A DNA stretch of 32,129 nucleotides. It comes from Rhodospirillaceae bacterium. GTDB lineage: Bacteria; Pseudomonadota; Alphaproteobacteria; SHVZ01. The notes beneath the pieces are model-generated. The model was given only the letters and a program-made list of their open reading frames with translations, ran no database searches and was not told the DNA's origin. Position 1 is the stretch's first letter. Each line of letters starts with the position of its first letter. Location of the stretch: contig JAEULB010000219.1 in assembly GCA_016792585.1 (NCBI GenBank), positions 1 to 32,129 of the forward strand, written 5' to 3'. The translations under genes and the position numbers were made by a program. This document shows positions 15,724-24,827 of the stretch, piece by piece.

Positions 15724-18700
15724 TCAAGCCTTCGACATCTCCGGCTTTAGTCCTGCAAGGCTCTTGGCGACGCGCAGCTCGAAGGATCTCGCCTGTCGCG
15801 CGCGAGCGATCTCGAGGGCGCGGGTGAAACTCTGTTCTGCTCGATTCAGGTCGCCCATCGCGACGGCGATCTCGCCGGCGAGGCGATGGATCTCCGGCTC
15901 GCCCCAACTCTCGCCTGTCGTTTCGGCCGCCGTCCGGGCTTCCTCGATGCAGCGCCGCGCCTCGTTGAGGCGGCCCAGCCTGAGGTTGGCCTCCGCCAGC
16001 CCGCATTGCGCAAAAGGTCCATAGGCGCTCGCGCCGGTCGAGCGAATGGCAGCGAGGCCGCCAGCGATGTGCTCGACGGCCGCGGCGGGGTCGCCGTTCA
16101 GCGTCTGCACCCATCCCTGCAGTACCTGGCCATAGGCTTTCCAGTAGAGAGTGCCCTTGTCCTCGGCCACGGCGATGAGCTCATCGGCAAGGGATTGCGT
16201 CCTCGCGAAATCTCCGCAATGGAGCAGCGTCAGCGCCGCATGGGACAGCGCGAACATCAGGCTGCCGACATGACCGGTTTCGCGTGCGCAGGCGACGGCC
16301 GCTTCGGCACCGGCGCGCGCCTCCTCGGTTTCGCCCAGCAACCACAGCGCCATGGCGCGCCAGGACAGTGCCGTCGCCCTGACATCATGGCCGAACCGTG
16401 TTGCCAGCGGCCGGTGTGCATCGGCCATGTAGAGCGCCAGCGCGCGATCGAGATGCGATCGCCCCTCGACGAGCTCGGATATCAGGACGGCGGAAATGCC
16501 GACCAGCATGTGCCCGATCATGATCGGGGCGGTGCCTGCCTGTTTCTCGGCCAGTGACAGGAACTGCGCCGCGAGGTCTCTGACGCCCGCAGCATTGAAA
16601 TTCATGCGGCTGGCGACCCAGAAGCCATACAGGACGGCGAACAGCGCCAGCGGATCGTCCGGCGGCTCGCCCAGCGCCTCGGCACGCTCCATCAGGAGGC
16701 TCGCCTTCTCGAAGGCGGCCTTCATCTCGGGCGACGCGTGGCCCTTGATGTGGATCAGCACATGAGCGACATCGAGCTGTATCCGGATCTGGCGGCGCCG
16801 TAGCGCCGGCGTTCCCGGCAGGGTCTCGATCTGCGCCAGAGCCCGGCCGAGCTGCTCGGCCGCCTCGACCAGGGCCGAGCGCGCCAGCGAGCGACGTCCG
16901 GCGCGGTCCCAGTAATCGGCGGCCTTGTCGATCGCGCCGGCTTCGGTCCAATGCCGCGCCAGCAGCTCCGGCCGATTTTCGGCTGTCGCGGCGGCATCGA
17001 TCTCCATGACCTCGGCGATACGGGCATGCAGCGCGCGCCTGCTGTCGCGCAGCAGCGTGCCATAGGCAGCATCGCGCACGAGCGCATGCTTGAACTGATA
17101 GAGGGCGTCGGGCGGCGTGCCGTCCCGGAACAGCAGGCCGCTTTTGGTCAGGCGGTCGAGGCCGGCGTCGAGCTCGGCGTCTGGGCGACGAACCACGGAC
17201 GCCAGCACGCCATGCGAGAATTCACGGCCGATCGCCGCGCCCGCCTGGGCAATCTCCTTGGCGGCACCCAGCCGATCGAGTCGCGCCTGCAGCGAGGCAT
17301 GCAGGCTCGCCGGCACTGCCTGTGTCGGCGAAGCGGCCTCCATGACCGCCTTGGTCATCTCCTCGACGAAAAGCGGAACGCCGTCGGAGCGCTCGAGGAT
17401 GTCGCGCCGGATGCTCGCCGGCAACGTCCTGTCGCCGGAAATCCGCGCGATCATCGCCTCGGCGTCGTGGGGATTCATCCTCTCCAGGACGAGACTCGTG
17501 ACATGCGGACGCCTCGGCCAAGGCGGCACGAACTCCGGCCTGGCGGTCATCAGGAGCAGGACGCGCCGCGTGCGGATACGGTCGATGATCCGGCCAAGCA
17601 GTTCCAGTGTGGTGGGGTCGCTCCAATGCGCGTCCTCGAACACCATCAGGACCGGGGTCGATCGGGACAGCGCCTCGATACGGCTGACGAGCAGCTCCAT
17701 GGTGCGCAGTCGCCGCTGCGGCCCCGGCATGTCCAGCACCGGCAGGCGCCCGTCCTCGGGCAGGGACAGCAGTTCGGCAAGGAGAGCCGGCTCGTCCGCC
17801 GGCGCCAGCAGCGACATGAGCTTGTCGAGCTTTGCGGCAGGCGGATCGTCGGGTGTCAGTCCTGCCGTCCGCTCGATCTGACCGATGACGGGATGAAAGG
17901 CGCTGTCGGTGTGCTGCGGTGAGCAGAAGAAGCGCTGGCGCTCATGCGGTTCGGCGGCCACGTGCTCGAGAACGGCGGCAACGAGGCGCGACTTCCCGAT
18001 GCCGGCTTCGCCGCTGAGCAGCACCGCCTTGCCGATGCCGGTCTTCGCCTCGTTCCAGCATCGCAGCATGCAGTCGATCTCCGGGCCGCGGCCGACCAGC
18101 GCGCCCAGGCCGGCTCCGTGCAGGGCTTCGAAACGGCTCTCGACCGGACGCGCCCGCAGCGCAGCCCAGGCCTGCACCGGCTCGGCCATGCCCTTCAGGT
18201 CCTGGGGACCGAGATCGCGCAGGTCGAAGAGGCCCCCAAGCAGCCGGCGTGTGCTGTCGGCGATGACGACCATGCCGGGCTCGGCGACGCCTTGCAGCCG
18301 CGCCGCCAAGTTCGGCGTCTCGCCGACGACACCGCGCTCCTGCGCCTCGCCGGAACCCAGCAGGTCGCCTACCACGACGGTACCGGTGGCGATGCCAACC
18401 CGTACCCGCAGCGGCGCCTCTTCAGCCGTGAGGACGCCGGGCACGTCGGCAGCGATCGCCAGCCCGGCCTGAACCGCCCGTTCAGCGTCGTTCTCATGGG
18501 CGTGCGGATAGCCGAAATAGGCAAGCACACCGTCGCCCATATATTTGGCGACATAGCCGCCATGGCTCTCGACGAGGCGCGCGCAGGTGCGGTGATAGGT
18601 GCCGATGATCTCGCGCAGATCTTCCGGATCGAGCCGCGTCGACAGCGAGGTCGAGCCAACCAGGTCGCAGAACATCAGGGTGACCTGGCGGCGCTCGCCG

Positions 18701-18897
18701 CCGACCGGGGCCGGTGGCTGCTTAAGGTCGGCGATCGCCCGCAGCAACCGGCGCCGGTCCCCGAGCACCACGCCGAGCTCTTTCAGGTCTTCCTCGGTGA
18801 GATCGGGCAGGACCGAAAGGTCGATGCGGTTCTCGGCGAAGCGCTCGGCATACTCGGCCAAGCCGAGCTGTCCGAGCCATTGGGCTACCGGTTGCAT
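15724..18897 (-). CDS. SAM domain - class III adenylate/guanylate cyclase - AAA ATPase - TPR signalling protein
   Basis: The 1,057-residue multidomain protein has a SAM domain (about 1-58, starting VAQWLGQLGLAEYAERF). A class III cyclase homology domain follows (about 70-245), with metal-binding Asp in FCDLVGST (D78) and KYMGDGVLAYFG (D122), and the transition-state pair in GETPNLAAR (N196, R200). Next is a STAND/AAA-type ATPase with Walker A GEAGIGKS (296-303) and Walker B-like LMVFEDAHW near 400. The remaining ~400 residues form helical TPR-like repeats. All key cyclase residues are present, so cAMP or cGMP synthesis is expected. The TPR part probably senses a partner. There is no membrane segment. 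It stands alone downstream of the sulfatase, 197 bp away, and an AGAGGA box precedes the ATG. Ligand and target are unknown. Confidence 0.92.
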   Translation of the reverse strand: MQPVAQWLGQLGLAEYAERFAENRIDLSVLPDLTEEDLKELGVVLGDRRRLLRAIADLKQPPAPVGGERRQVTLMFCDLVGSTSLSTRLDPEDLREIIGTYHRTCARLVESHGGYVAKYMGDGVLAYFGYPHAHENDAERAVQAGLAIAADVPGVLTAEEAPLRVRVGIATGTVVVGDLLGSGEAQERGVVGETPNLAARLQGVAEPGMVVIADSTRRLLGGLFDLRDLGPQDLKGMAEPVQAWAALRARPVESRFEALHGAGLGALVGRGPEIDCMLRCWNEAKTGIGKAVLLSGEAGIGKSRLVAAVLEHVAAEPHERQRFFCSPQHTDSAFHPVIGQIERTAGLTPDDPPAAKLDKLMSLLAPADEPALLAELLSLPEDGRLPVLDMPGPQRRLRTMELLVSRIEALSRSTPVLMVFEDAHWSDPTTLELLGRIIDRIRTRRVLLLMTARPEFVPPWPRRPHVTSLVLERMNPHDAEAMIARISGDRTLPASIRRDILERSDGVPLFVEEMTKAVMEAASPTQAVPASLHASLQARLDRLGAAKEIAQAGAAIGREFSHGVLASVVRRPDAELDAGLDRLTKSGLLFRDGTPPDALYQFKHALVRDAAYGTLLRDSRRALHARIAEVMEIDAAATAENRPELLARHWTEAGAIDKAADYWDRAGRRSLARSALVEAAEQLGRALAQIETLPGTPALRRRQIRIQLDVAHVLIHIKGHASPEMKAAFEKASLLMERAEALGEPPDDPLALFAVLYGFWVASRMNFNAAGVRDLAAQFLSLAEKQAGTAPIMIGHMLVGISAVLISELVEGRSHLDRALALYMADAHRPLATRFGHDVRATALSWRAMALWLLGETEEARAGAEAAVACARETGHVGSLMFALSHAALTLLHCGDFARTQSLADELIAVAEDKGTLYWKAYGQVLQGWVQTLNGDPAAAVEHIAGGLAAIRSTGASAYGPFAQCGLAEANLRLGRLNEARRCIEEARTAAETTGESWGEPEIHRLAGEIAVAMGDLNRAEQSFTRALEIARARQARSFELRVAKSLAGLKPEMSKA

Positions 18898-19094
18898 CGG
18901 GGTCCTCTGCCGGCAATGTAGCCGACCGCGACCGGTCCGCGAAAGAGCCGGCTAGGACGTGATCCAGCGAAGTTGGTGGCGGTGGAAGCGATCGCCACGA
19001 CCGAACACCGAAGCAGACCACCACAGCGGAAGCACCGCCGCGATGATGGCCCTGCTGCGATGGCTGCTTCTGGCTAAAAGCGGCCGCAGCTTCT

Positions 19095-20645
19095 TCACCA
19101 GATCCCGATATGGATCCCGCGCGCGCGGTGCGTGTCGGTGCGGGCCTCGACCTCGGCGTCGGTGAGGCGGGCGCGGAGCTTGCGGGTCGTCATCCAGTCG
19201 AACAGGCGGTCCTTCATCTCGCGGCGGATCCTGGCCTTGGCCGGATCGGCTCCCAGGTCCTGGTACTCGCCGGGATCGTTCTCGAGGTCGAAGAGCTGCG
19301 GCGCGTAGCCCGGCCATTCGACGTATTTCCAGCGCTCCGTCCGCACCATCATCCCCTGGCACTCGCCGGGCTGGCGGCCGAGCACCTGGCGGGCGCGGCG
19401 GAAGCCGTAGTCGAGCTCCGAGAAGACCGCGTCCTTCGCCGCGACATCGCCGCCGCGGAGGTGAGGGAGGAGCGAGGTGCCTTCGACGATGTGCGCCGGC
19501 ACCTTGCCGCCGACCGCCTCGACCAGCGTCGGCAGCACGTCGATCGCCTCGACCAGCCGGTCGTCGACGATGCCGCGCTGGCCGAACGGGTCGGGGTCGA
19601 CGACGATCAGCGGGATGCGGACCGCCTGCTCGTAGAAGATCTCCTTCTCGCCGAGCCAGTGGTCGCCGAGGAAGTCGCCGTGATCGGAGGTGAAGACGAT
19701 CATCGTGTCGTCGAGGCGCCCGGCCTCGGCGAGGAACCGGGTCAGGCGGCCGATGTGGTCGTCGAGCTGCTTGATGAGGCCCATGTAGGCGATCTTGGCG
19801 TTGGTCGCCACGTCCTCGCGCTCGAAGCTGCCTTCGTCGTTCTTGCGGTAGGCCGCGACCACCGGATGCGCGTCCCGGGTCTCGTGGATCTGGCGCGCGA
19901 TCGGCAGGTGCGTCTCCGGCGGGTACATCGCGTGATAGGGCGCCGGCGCGAGATAGGGCCAGTGCGGCTTGATGTAGCTGAGATGCAGGCACCACGGCTT
20001 GTCGCCCTGCTCGCGGATGAAGGCCATGGCGCGGTCGGTCGTGTAGGCGGTCTCAGAGTCCGGCTCCGCCACGCGCGCCGGCAGATGCGCGTTCCGGATC
20101 AGCCAGCCGTCGAGCGCCTGGCCGTCGGGTCCTTCGGCGCCGACGACATGGTCCGACCACGGGTCGTCGCCCGGATATCTGGCCTTGAGGTAGCGCATAT
20201 AAGCGGAGTCGTCGGGCGGCCGCACATGCCCCTCGTAGAGGTCGTAGGGCTCGAAGCCGCATTGGCGGAGCAGCAGCGTGTCGGGGCTCGCCGGGTCGAG
20301 CCCGAGTCGGGTCATGCCGGCGACGTCGGGGGTGAAGTGCAGCTTGCCGGCGACCGCCACCTTGAGGCCCAGCGGGCGCAGGTAGTCGCCCAAGGTCAGC
20401 TCGTCGATCGGCAGCGGCGCCCCGTTCCAGGTGGAGCCGTGGCTTCGCATGCTGCGTCCCGTATAGAAGGACATCCGCGACGGGCCGCAGACCGCCGAGG
20501 CGCAAAAAGCGTTCCGGAACAACACGCCGCGGCCGGCAAGAGCGTCGATATGCGGGGTCTTCAGCGTCGGGTGGCCCATGCACGACAAGTAGTCGTAGCG
20601 AAGCTGGTCGCACATGATGAACAACAGGTTGCGGACGGCGGCCAT
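19095..20645 (-). CDS. sulfatase / phosphonate monoester hydrolase-family enzyme (formylglycine type)
   Basis: The 516-residue product is of the alkaline-phosphatase superfamily. The N-terminal LLFIMCDQLRYD gives a metal-binding Asp (D13). The sulfatase signature is CGPSR at 53-57, with Cys53 as the residue to be oxidised to formylglycine. TSDHGDFLGDHWLGEK supplies further metal ligands (Asp/His). A C-terminal segment follows with LFDLENDPGEYQDLG, typical of sulfatases and of phosphonate/phosphate monoester hydrolases. It has no leader peptide, so it is likely cytosolic, as in the rhizobial phosphonate monoester hydrolase group and choline-sulfatase. No formylglycine-generating enzyme is in the window. 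It is divergent from the family-5 binding-protein gene at 20743. The choice between sulfate and phosphonate esters cannot be made from sequence alone. Confidence 0.9.
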   Translation of the reverse strand: MAAVRNLLFIMCDQLRYDYLSCMGHPTLKTPHIDALAGRGVLFRNAFCASAVCGPSRMSFYTGRSMRSHGSTWNGAPLPIDELTLGDYLRPLGLKVAVAGKLHFTPDVAGMTRLGLDPASPDTLLLRQCGFEPYDLYEGHVRPPDDSAYMRYLKARYPGDDPWSDHVVGAEGPDGQALDGWLIRNAHLPARVAEPDSETAYTTDRAMAFIREQGDKPWCLHLSYIKPHWPYLAPAPYHAMYPPETHLPIARQIHETRDAHPVVAAYRKNDEGSFEREDVATNAKIAYMGLIKQLDDHIGRLTRFLAEAGRLDDTMIVFTSDHGDFLGDHWLGEKEIFYEQAVRIPLIVVDPDPFGQRGIVDDRLVEAIDVLPTLVEAVGGKVPAHIVEGTSLLPHLRGGDVAAKDAVFSELDYGFRRARQVLGRQPGECQGMMVRTERWKYVEWPGYAPQLFDLENDPGEYQDLGADPAKARIRREMKDRLFDWMTTRKLRARLTDAEVEARTDTHRARGIHIGIW

Positions 20646-20659
20646 TTAAGGGATCCCAG

Positions 20660-20700
20660 GGCGTTCCGGCCAGCATGGACTTGGGATTGCCCGGAACGCC
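20660..20700. promoter_or_regulatory. 10-bp inverted repeat in the sulfatase / binding-protein divergent gap
   Basis: GGCGTTCCGG (20660-20669) and CCGGAACGCC (20691-20700) are perfect inverted copies separated by 21 bp, inside a 97-bp gap between divergent genes. This spacing suits two half-sites of a regulator or a cruciform. In the sulfatase mRNA it would be a leader hairpin just before the start codon. Confidence 0.45.
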
Positions 20701-20742
20701 AGGGGTTTGACCGCCCCGGGCGCCGGCGCTAGCAATGAGGGG

Positions 20743-22305
20743 GTGAAGACCAGGATTGCCGGGTGGGCGATCGCGGCCTTGGCGCTGGCGCCGCTAGCGG
20801 CGGAAGGGATGACCTTCCGCTATGCCGCCAGCGCCGACCTGCTCGGCCTCGACCCCTACATCAACAACGACGGCGTCACCAACGCCATGAAGGGCAACCT
20901 CTACGAGGGGCTGCTCAACCGGCGCCACGACATGGCGCTGGAGCCGGCGCTGGCCGTCGAGTGGTCCAGGATCGCGGGCGACGTCTGGCGTTTCCGCTTA
21001 CGCGAGGGTGTCACCTTCCACGACGGCACGCCCTTCACCGCCGACGACGTGCTGGCCTCGTTCGAGCGCATCACCCACGACCAGTCGGCCTATCGCGGGG
21101 CGATGTCGACCATCCGCGAGATCCGGAAGATCGACGACTTCGAGGTCGACGTCGTCACCAAGCAGCCCGACGGCACGCTCGACCAGGGCATGCCGCTGTT
21201 CATGATCATGAGCAAGCAGTGGCTCGAGGCGAACAACACGACGCATGTGCTGCGCGGCTCGAACGCCGCGACCTACGCCAACGGCAATGCCAACGGCACC
21301 GGGCCGTTCCGGCTGGTCCGCCGCGTCGCCGGCGTCCGCACCGTGCTCGAGCCGCATCCGGCGTGGTGGGGCAAGCGCGAGCACAACCTCTCACGCGCGG
21401 TGTTCCGGCCGATCCCGAACACCGAGGCGCGCCAGCAGGCGCTCCTCGCCGGCGAGATCGACATGGCCTATCCGGTGCACGGCCTCGACGTCTCCAGGCT
21501 CGAGCAGGCCGGCATCCGCGTCATCCTCGGGCCCGATCTCCGCACGGTGTTCTTAGGATTCGACAGCTATCGCGACGAGTCCCTCGACCTCAAGGGCAAG
21601 GGCAGGAACCCGTTCAAGGACCGCCGCGTCCGCGAGGCGTTCCAGAAGGCGATCAATCTCGAATGGCTGCATAACGACGTGATGCGGGGGCTGTCGCGGC
21701 CGACCGGATCGATGATCGCGCCCGGCATCGAAGGCTATTCGGAGGAGCTCGACAAGCCGGCCGCCTTCGATCCTGAAGGGGCGGCGCGGCTGCTGGTCGA
21801 GGCGGGGTACGCGAACGGCTTCCCGGTCACGCTCGACTGCACCAACGACCGCTACGACAACGACGAGGCGATCTGCCGCCGGATCGCGCTGATGCTGGCG
21901 CGGATCCGCATCACGGTGAAGCTCAACGTCCAGCCGCGCGCCGAGCACTTCGAGAAGGCGAGCGCGCGGGGAGGGCACAACACCTCGTTCTATATCCTGG
22001 GATGGACGCCGACGACCTTCGACGGCCTCAGCGTGCTGACCTCGGTGATGGGCACCGGCGGCGGCGGCAATTTCGGCCGCTACTCGAACCCGAAGATCGA
22101 CATCCTTGCCCGCAAGGCGGCGCAGGAGCAGGACCCGGCGCAGCGCCGCCAGCTGATCAGCCAGGCGCTGGCGATTCACAAGCACGACGTCGGCCACGTG
22201 CCGCTGCACCAGCAGATGCTGGCCTGGGGCGTGCGCCCGACCGTGGCCGAGATCAAGCCTCGGCCCTGGAACGACGTCGACCTCCGCTGGGTGCGGATGA
22301 AGTAA
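20743..22305 (+). CDS. ABC transporter solute-binding protein, family 5 (first paralogue)
   Basis: The 520-residue periplasmic receptor of the DppA/OppA class begins, from GTG 20743, with a compact Sec leader (KTRIAGWAIAALALAPLAAEG). The frame is open from a TTG at 20707, but that adds a non-hydrophobic extension. A purine-rich GAGGGG touches the GTG, so the start is not certain. Family blocks are ADLLGLDPYINNDGVTNAMK, LREGVTFHDGTPFTADDV, GTGPFRLVRR and NPFKDRRVREAFQKAI. It is clearly paralogous to the protein encoded at 25619, with shared blocks along the whole length. It is followed after 8 bp by the URC1-like gene, so receptor and pyrimidine genes seem to share one transcript. Confidence 0.9.
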   Translation: MKTRIAGWAIAALALAPLAAEGMTFRYAASADLLGLDPYINNDGVTNAMKGNLYEGLLNRRHDMALEPALAVEWSRIAGDVWRFRLREGVTFHDGTPFTADDVLASFERITHDQSAYRGAMSTIREIRKIDDFEVDVVTKQPDGTLDQGMPLFMIMSKQWLEANNTTHVLRGSNAATYANGNANGTGPFRLVRRVAGVRTVLEPHPAWWGKREHNLSRAVFRPIPNTEARQQALLAGEIDMAYPVHGLDVSRLEQAGIRVILGPDLRTVFLGFDSYRDESLDLKGKGRNPFKDRRVREAFQKAINLEWLHNDVMRGLSRPTGSMIAPGIEGYSEELDKPAAFDPEGAARLLVEAGYANGFPVTLDCTNDRYDNDEAICRRIALMLARIRITVKLNVQPRAEHFEKASARGGHNTSFYILGWTPTTFDGLSVLTSVMGTGGGGNFGRYSNPKIDILARKAAQEQDPAQRRQLISQALAIHKHDVGHVPLHQQMLAWGVRPTVAEIKPRPWNDVDLRWVRMK

Positions 22306-22313
22306 GATAGGCC

Positions 22314-23570
22314 ATGCCCGGCCCGAACAAGGCACCCGGCCACATCGTCCTCACCTCGCATCCCGGTGCGAGCGGAACCAAGCCGCTGCCGATCAAATGG
22401 GGTGCCGCCGACGCCAAGGCGCGCGGGCCGGTCATCGCGACCACGACCGAGACCAGGCACCGCAATGTGATCGGCGCCCATGCCGGCGCCTATGCGCTCT
22501 ACCGCGCGCTCGCCATCGCCTCGGGGCGGCTGAGCTCGATGCACGTGCCCGACCTCACCAACACCGCGCCGGCCGAGCCGATCGGCCCGCACCCGCAATG
22601 GGCCGACCCCAAGCGGATCGTCTCGCTCGATCCCTTCGGCCACATGGTCGCCGAGGTCTTCGCCGACAGGCTGAAGGACGGCTGGGACATCAGGCCGACG
22701 ATCGCGGTCACCAAGGCTCGCATCAACCTGCCGGAGCTGCGCGACGCGATGGCGGCCGGGCGTCTCAAGCCCGACGGCGAGGTGCTGCTTCCGAATGGCG
22801 ACACGCGCGTCACCAAGATCGCGATCGAGCCGGTCTGGTACCTTCCCGGCATCGCCGAGCGCTTCCAGGTGGCGGAGAGCATGCTCAGGCGCTCGCTGTT
22901 CGAATATACCGGCGGCATGTTCCCGGAGCTGGTGACGCGGAGCGACCTCAAGGTCTTCCTGCCGCCGATCGGCGGCCACACGATCTATCTCTTCGGCGAC
23001 GTCGCGGCGCTGTCCGACCCCGGCCGCAAGGTCGCCTGCCGCATCCACGACGAGTGCAACGGCTCCGACGTCTTCGGCTCCGACATCTGCACCTGCCGGC
23101 CCTACCTCGCGCACGGCATCGAGGTCTGCATCGAGACCGCGCAAGGCGGCGGTGCCGGCATCGTCGTCTACAACAGGAAGGAAGGCCGGGCGCTGGGCGA
23201 GGTCACCAAGTTCCTCGTCTACAACGCACGCAAGCGCCAGGAGGGCGGCGACCGCGCCGCGACCTATTTCGAGCGCACCGAATGCGTCGCCGGTGTGCAG
23301 GACATGCGGTTCCAGGAGCTGGCGCCCGACGTGATCCACTGGCTCGGCGTCAGCCGCATCGACCGTTTCTGCTCGATGAGCGACATGAAGTACGAGCCGC
23401 TGGTCAGGAGCGGCATCGAGGTGGTCGAGCGCGTGCCGATCCCGGAAGAGCTGATCCCGGCCGACGCCAGCGTCGAGATGGATGCGAAGAAGGCGGCCGG
23501 CTACTACAGCCCCGCGGTCCCCGACGCCGCCGAGCTCGCCAAGGCCAAGGGAAGATCCCTCAAAGAATGA
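22314..23570 (+). CDS. GTP cyclohydrolase II-like protein, URC1 (uracil catabolism) type
   Basis: The 418-residue product has a ~210-residue N-terminal region and a C-terminal GTP cyclohydrolase II domain. Zinc ligands are kept: C248, C259 and C261 in HDECNGSDVFGSDICTC. The loop NRKEGRALGE (287-296) corresponds to RQEGRGIG of RibA, and DMR (330-332) corresponds to its DxR. The base-recognition block, TNNPxK in RibA, reads SMSDMK (354-359), which argues against GTP. The length and its neighbours (DUF1688 and UPRT genes) match URC1 of the yeast uracil pathway, where a cyclohydrolase-II relative is thought to open the pyrimidine ring of a uracil nucleotide. It overlaps the next gene by four bases. 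Riboflavin synthesis is unlikely: there is no RibB domain or other rib gene. Confidence 0.87.
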   Translation: MPGPNKAPGHIVLTSHPGASGTKPLPIKWGAADAKARGPVIATTTETRHRNVIGAHAGAYALYRALAIASGRLSSMHVPDLTNTAPAEPIGPHPQWADPKRIVSLDPFGHMVAEVFADRLKDGWDIRPTIAVTKARINLPELRDAMAAGRLKPDGEVLLPNGDTRVTKIAIEPVWYLPGIAERFQVAESMLRRSLFEYTGGMFPELVTRSDLKVFLPPIGGHTIYLFGDVAALSDPGRKVACRIHDECNGSDVFGSDICTCRPYLAHGIEVCIETAQGGGAGIVVYNRKEGRALGEVTKFLVYNARKRQEGGDRAATYFERTECVAGVQDMRFQELAPDVIHWLGVSRIDRFCSMSDMKYEPLVRSGIEVVERVPIPEELIPADASVEMDAKKAAGYYSPAVPDAAELAKAKGRSLKE

Positions 23571-24799
23571 GCGTCCGCAGCGAGGCTGAAGCGGCGCGCT
23601 GGCTTCTCTCGACCGAGGCCGTTCGCTCCCGCGCACATCAGCTCCTTGCGCTCGCCGATGACGATCGCCTGCCGCATCTGAGGCTCGATCGCGCGCGGAT
23701 GCCCGCGGTCGTCGACGAGGTGCTGGCGGCGACCCGCGCCGACTATCCGACGCTCGACATCCCCTATCACAGCCGCTGGCGTCACTTCGCCGTCGGCGGC
23801 CGCGACCGCTGGCGCGATCTCTGCGCGACGCTGGACGCCGACGCGCATGAGCGGGCGCGGATCGGCTTCGACCTCGCGGTCACCAGCGTGCTGCTCGATG
23901 CCGGGGCCGGTCCCGACTGGCGCTATTGCGAACCGTCGAGCGGCGCCTTCTATGCGCGCTCCGAGGGACTGGCGGTCGCGAGCTTCGATCTGTTCGCCGC
24001 CGGTACCTTCTCCGGCGTGTCCACGCAGCCGTTGCGCGCCGACGCGACCGGGCTCGCACGCTTCGATGCGGGGAAGCTCGCCTTCGGTTGCCAGGTCGGT
24101 GCGTCCAATCCGATGGTCGGGCTCGAAGGCCGCGCCTCCCTGCTGCGCAGCCTCGGCAGCGCGATCGCGAAGGCACCGGATCTTTTCGGCCGCGACGCCC
24201 GCATCGGCAATCTCGTCGACACTCTCGAGCGCCGCGCGGTGAACGGCACCTTGCCGGCGACGGAGATCCTGGACGCGGTGCTCGCAGGATTCGGCCTCGT
24301 CTGGCCCGGACGCCTGAGCCTCGCCGGACTTCCCTTGGGCGACACGTGGCGACATGCGTCGGCGCGCAGCGCCGATGCCGCCGACGGCCTCGTACCCTTC
24401 CACAAGCTCTCGCAGTGGCTCACCTACTCGCTGGTCGAGCCGCTGGAGTGGCTCGGCCTGCAGGTCACCGCCCTCGACGATCTGACCGGCCTGCCCGAAT
24501 ACCGCAACGGCGGCCTCTTCCTCGATCTCGGCGTGCTTGCCTGGCGCGATCCGGCGACGGCCGGGCGCGTGATGAAGCCGGGCGACGAGCCGATCGTCGA
24601 ATGGCGGGCGCTGACCGTGGCCCTGCTTGACCAGGTGGCGGGCGAGATGCGCAAGCGCCTCGGCCTCGACGCCGGGAGCCTGCCGCTGGCGAAGGTGCTG
24701 CAGGGCGGCACCTGGACCGCCGGCCGCCGGGTCGCATCCAGGCTTCGCGCCGATGGCGGGCCGCCGCTCCGGCTCGACAGCGACGGGACGGTCTTCTAA
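23567..24799 (+). CDS. DUF1688 protein, URC4/Urg3 family
   Basis: The 410-residue product starts with the ATG overlapping the URC1 stop (ATGA at 23567-23570). It has conserved-looking blocks [61 protein letters not shown] and [16 protein letters not shown], which I recognise as the DUF1688/URC4 family of fungi and bacteria. It lacks a leader, membrane spans or a known nucleotide-binding motif. In yeast, URC4 is needed for growth on uracil as nitrogen source and its chemical step is not settled. Conserved Arg, His, Trp and Tyr residues would suit a hydrolase or glycosidase acting on a ribosyl compound, but that is a guess. It is flanked by URC1- and UPRT-type genes in the same order of transcription. 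Confidence 0.87.
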   Translation: MSVRSEAEAARWLLSTEAVRSRAHQLLALADDDRLPHLRLDRARMPAVVDEVLAATRADYPTLDIPYHSRWRHFAVGGRDRWRDLCATLDADAHERARIGFDLAVTSVLLDAGAGPDWRYCEPSSGAFYARSEGLAVASFDLFAAGTFSGVSTQPLRADATGLARFDAGKLAFGCQVGASNPMVGLEGRASLLRSLGSAIAKAPDLFGRDARIGNLVDTLERRAVNGTLPATEILDAVLAGFGLVWPGRLSLAGLPLGDTWRHASARSADAADGLVPFHKLSQWLTYSLVEPLEWLGLQVTALDDLTGLPEYRNGGLFLDLGVLAWRDPATAGRVMKPGDEPIVEWRALTVALLDQVAGEMRKRLGLDAGSLPLAKVLQGGTWTAGRRVASRLRADGGPPLRLDSDGTVF

Positions 24800-24827
24800 G
24801 ACGGGCGAAAGAAGAGGCGAGGAAACC

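Noticed and set aside
18898..19094. Possible small gene or remnant in the sulfatase-cyclase gap
   Set aside because: A minus-strand open stretch exists, but no start with ribosome-binding site or recognisable motif is present. It probably holds only the cyclase promoter and leader.
22314..23570. Riboflavin-biosynthesis GTP cyclohydrolase II
   Set aside because: The base-recognition loop is changed, the protein is twice the size of RibA, no rib genes are nearby and the neighbours are DUF1688 and UPRT genes.
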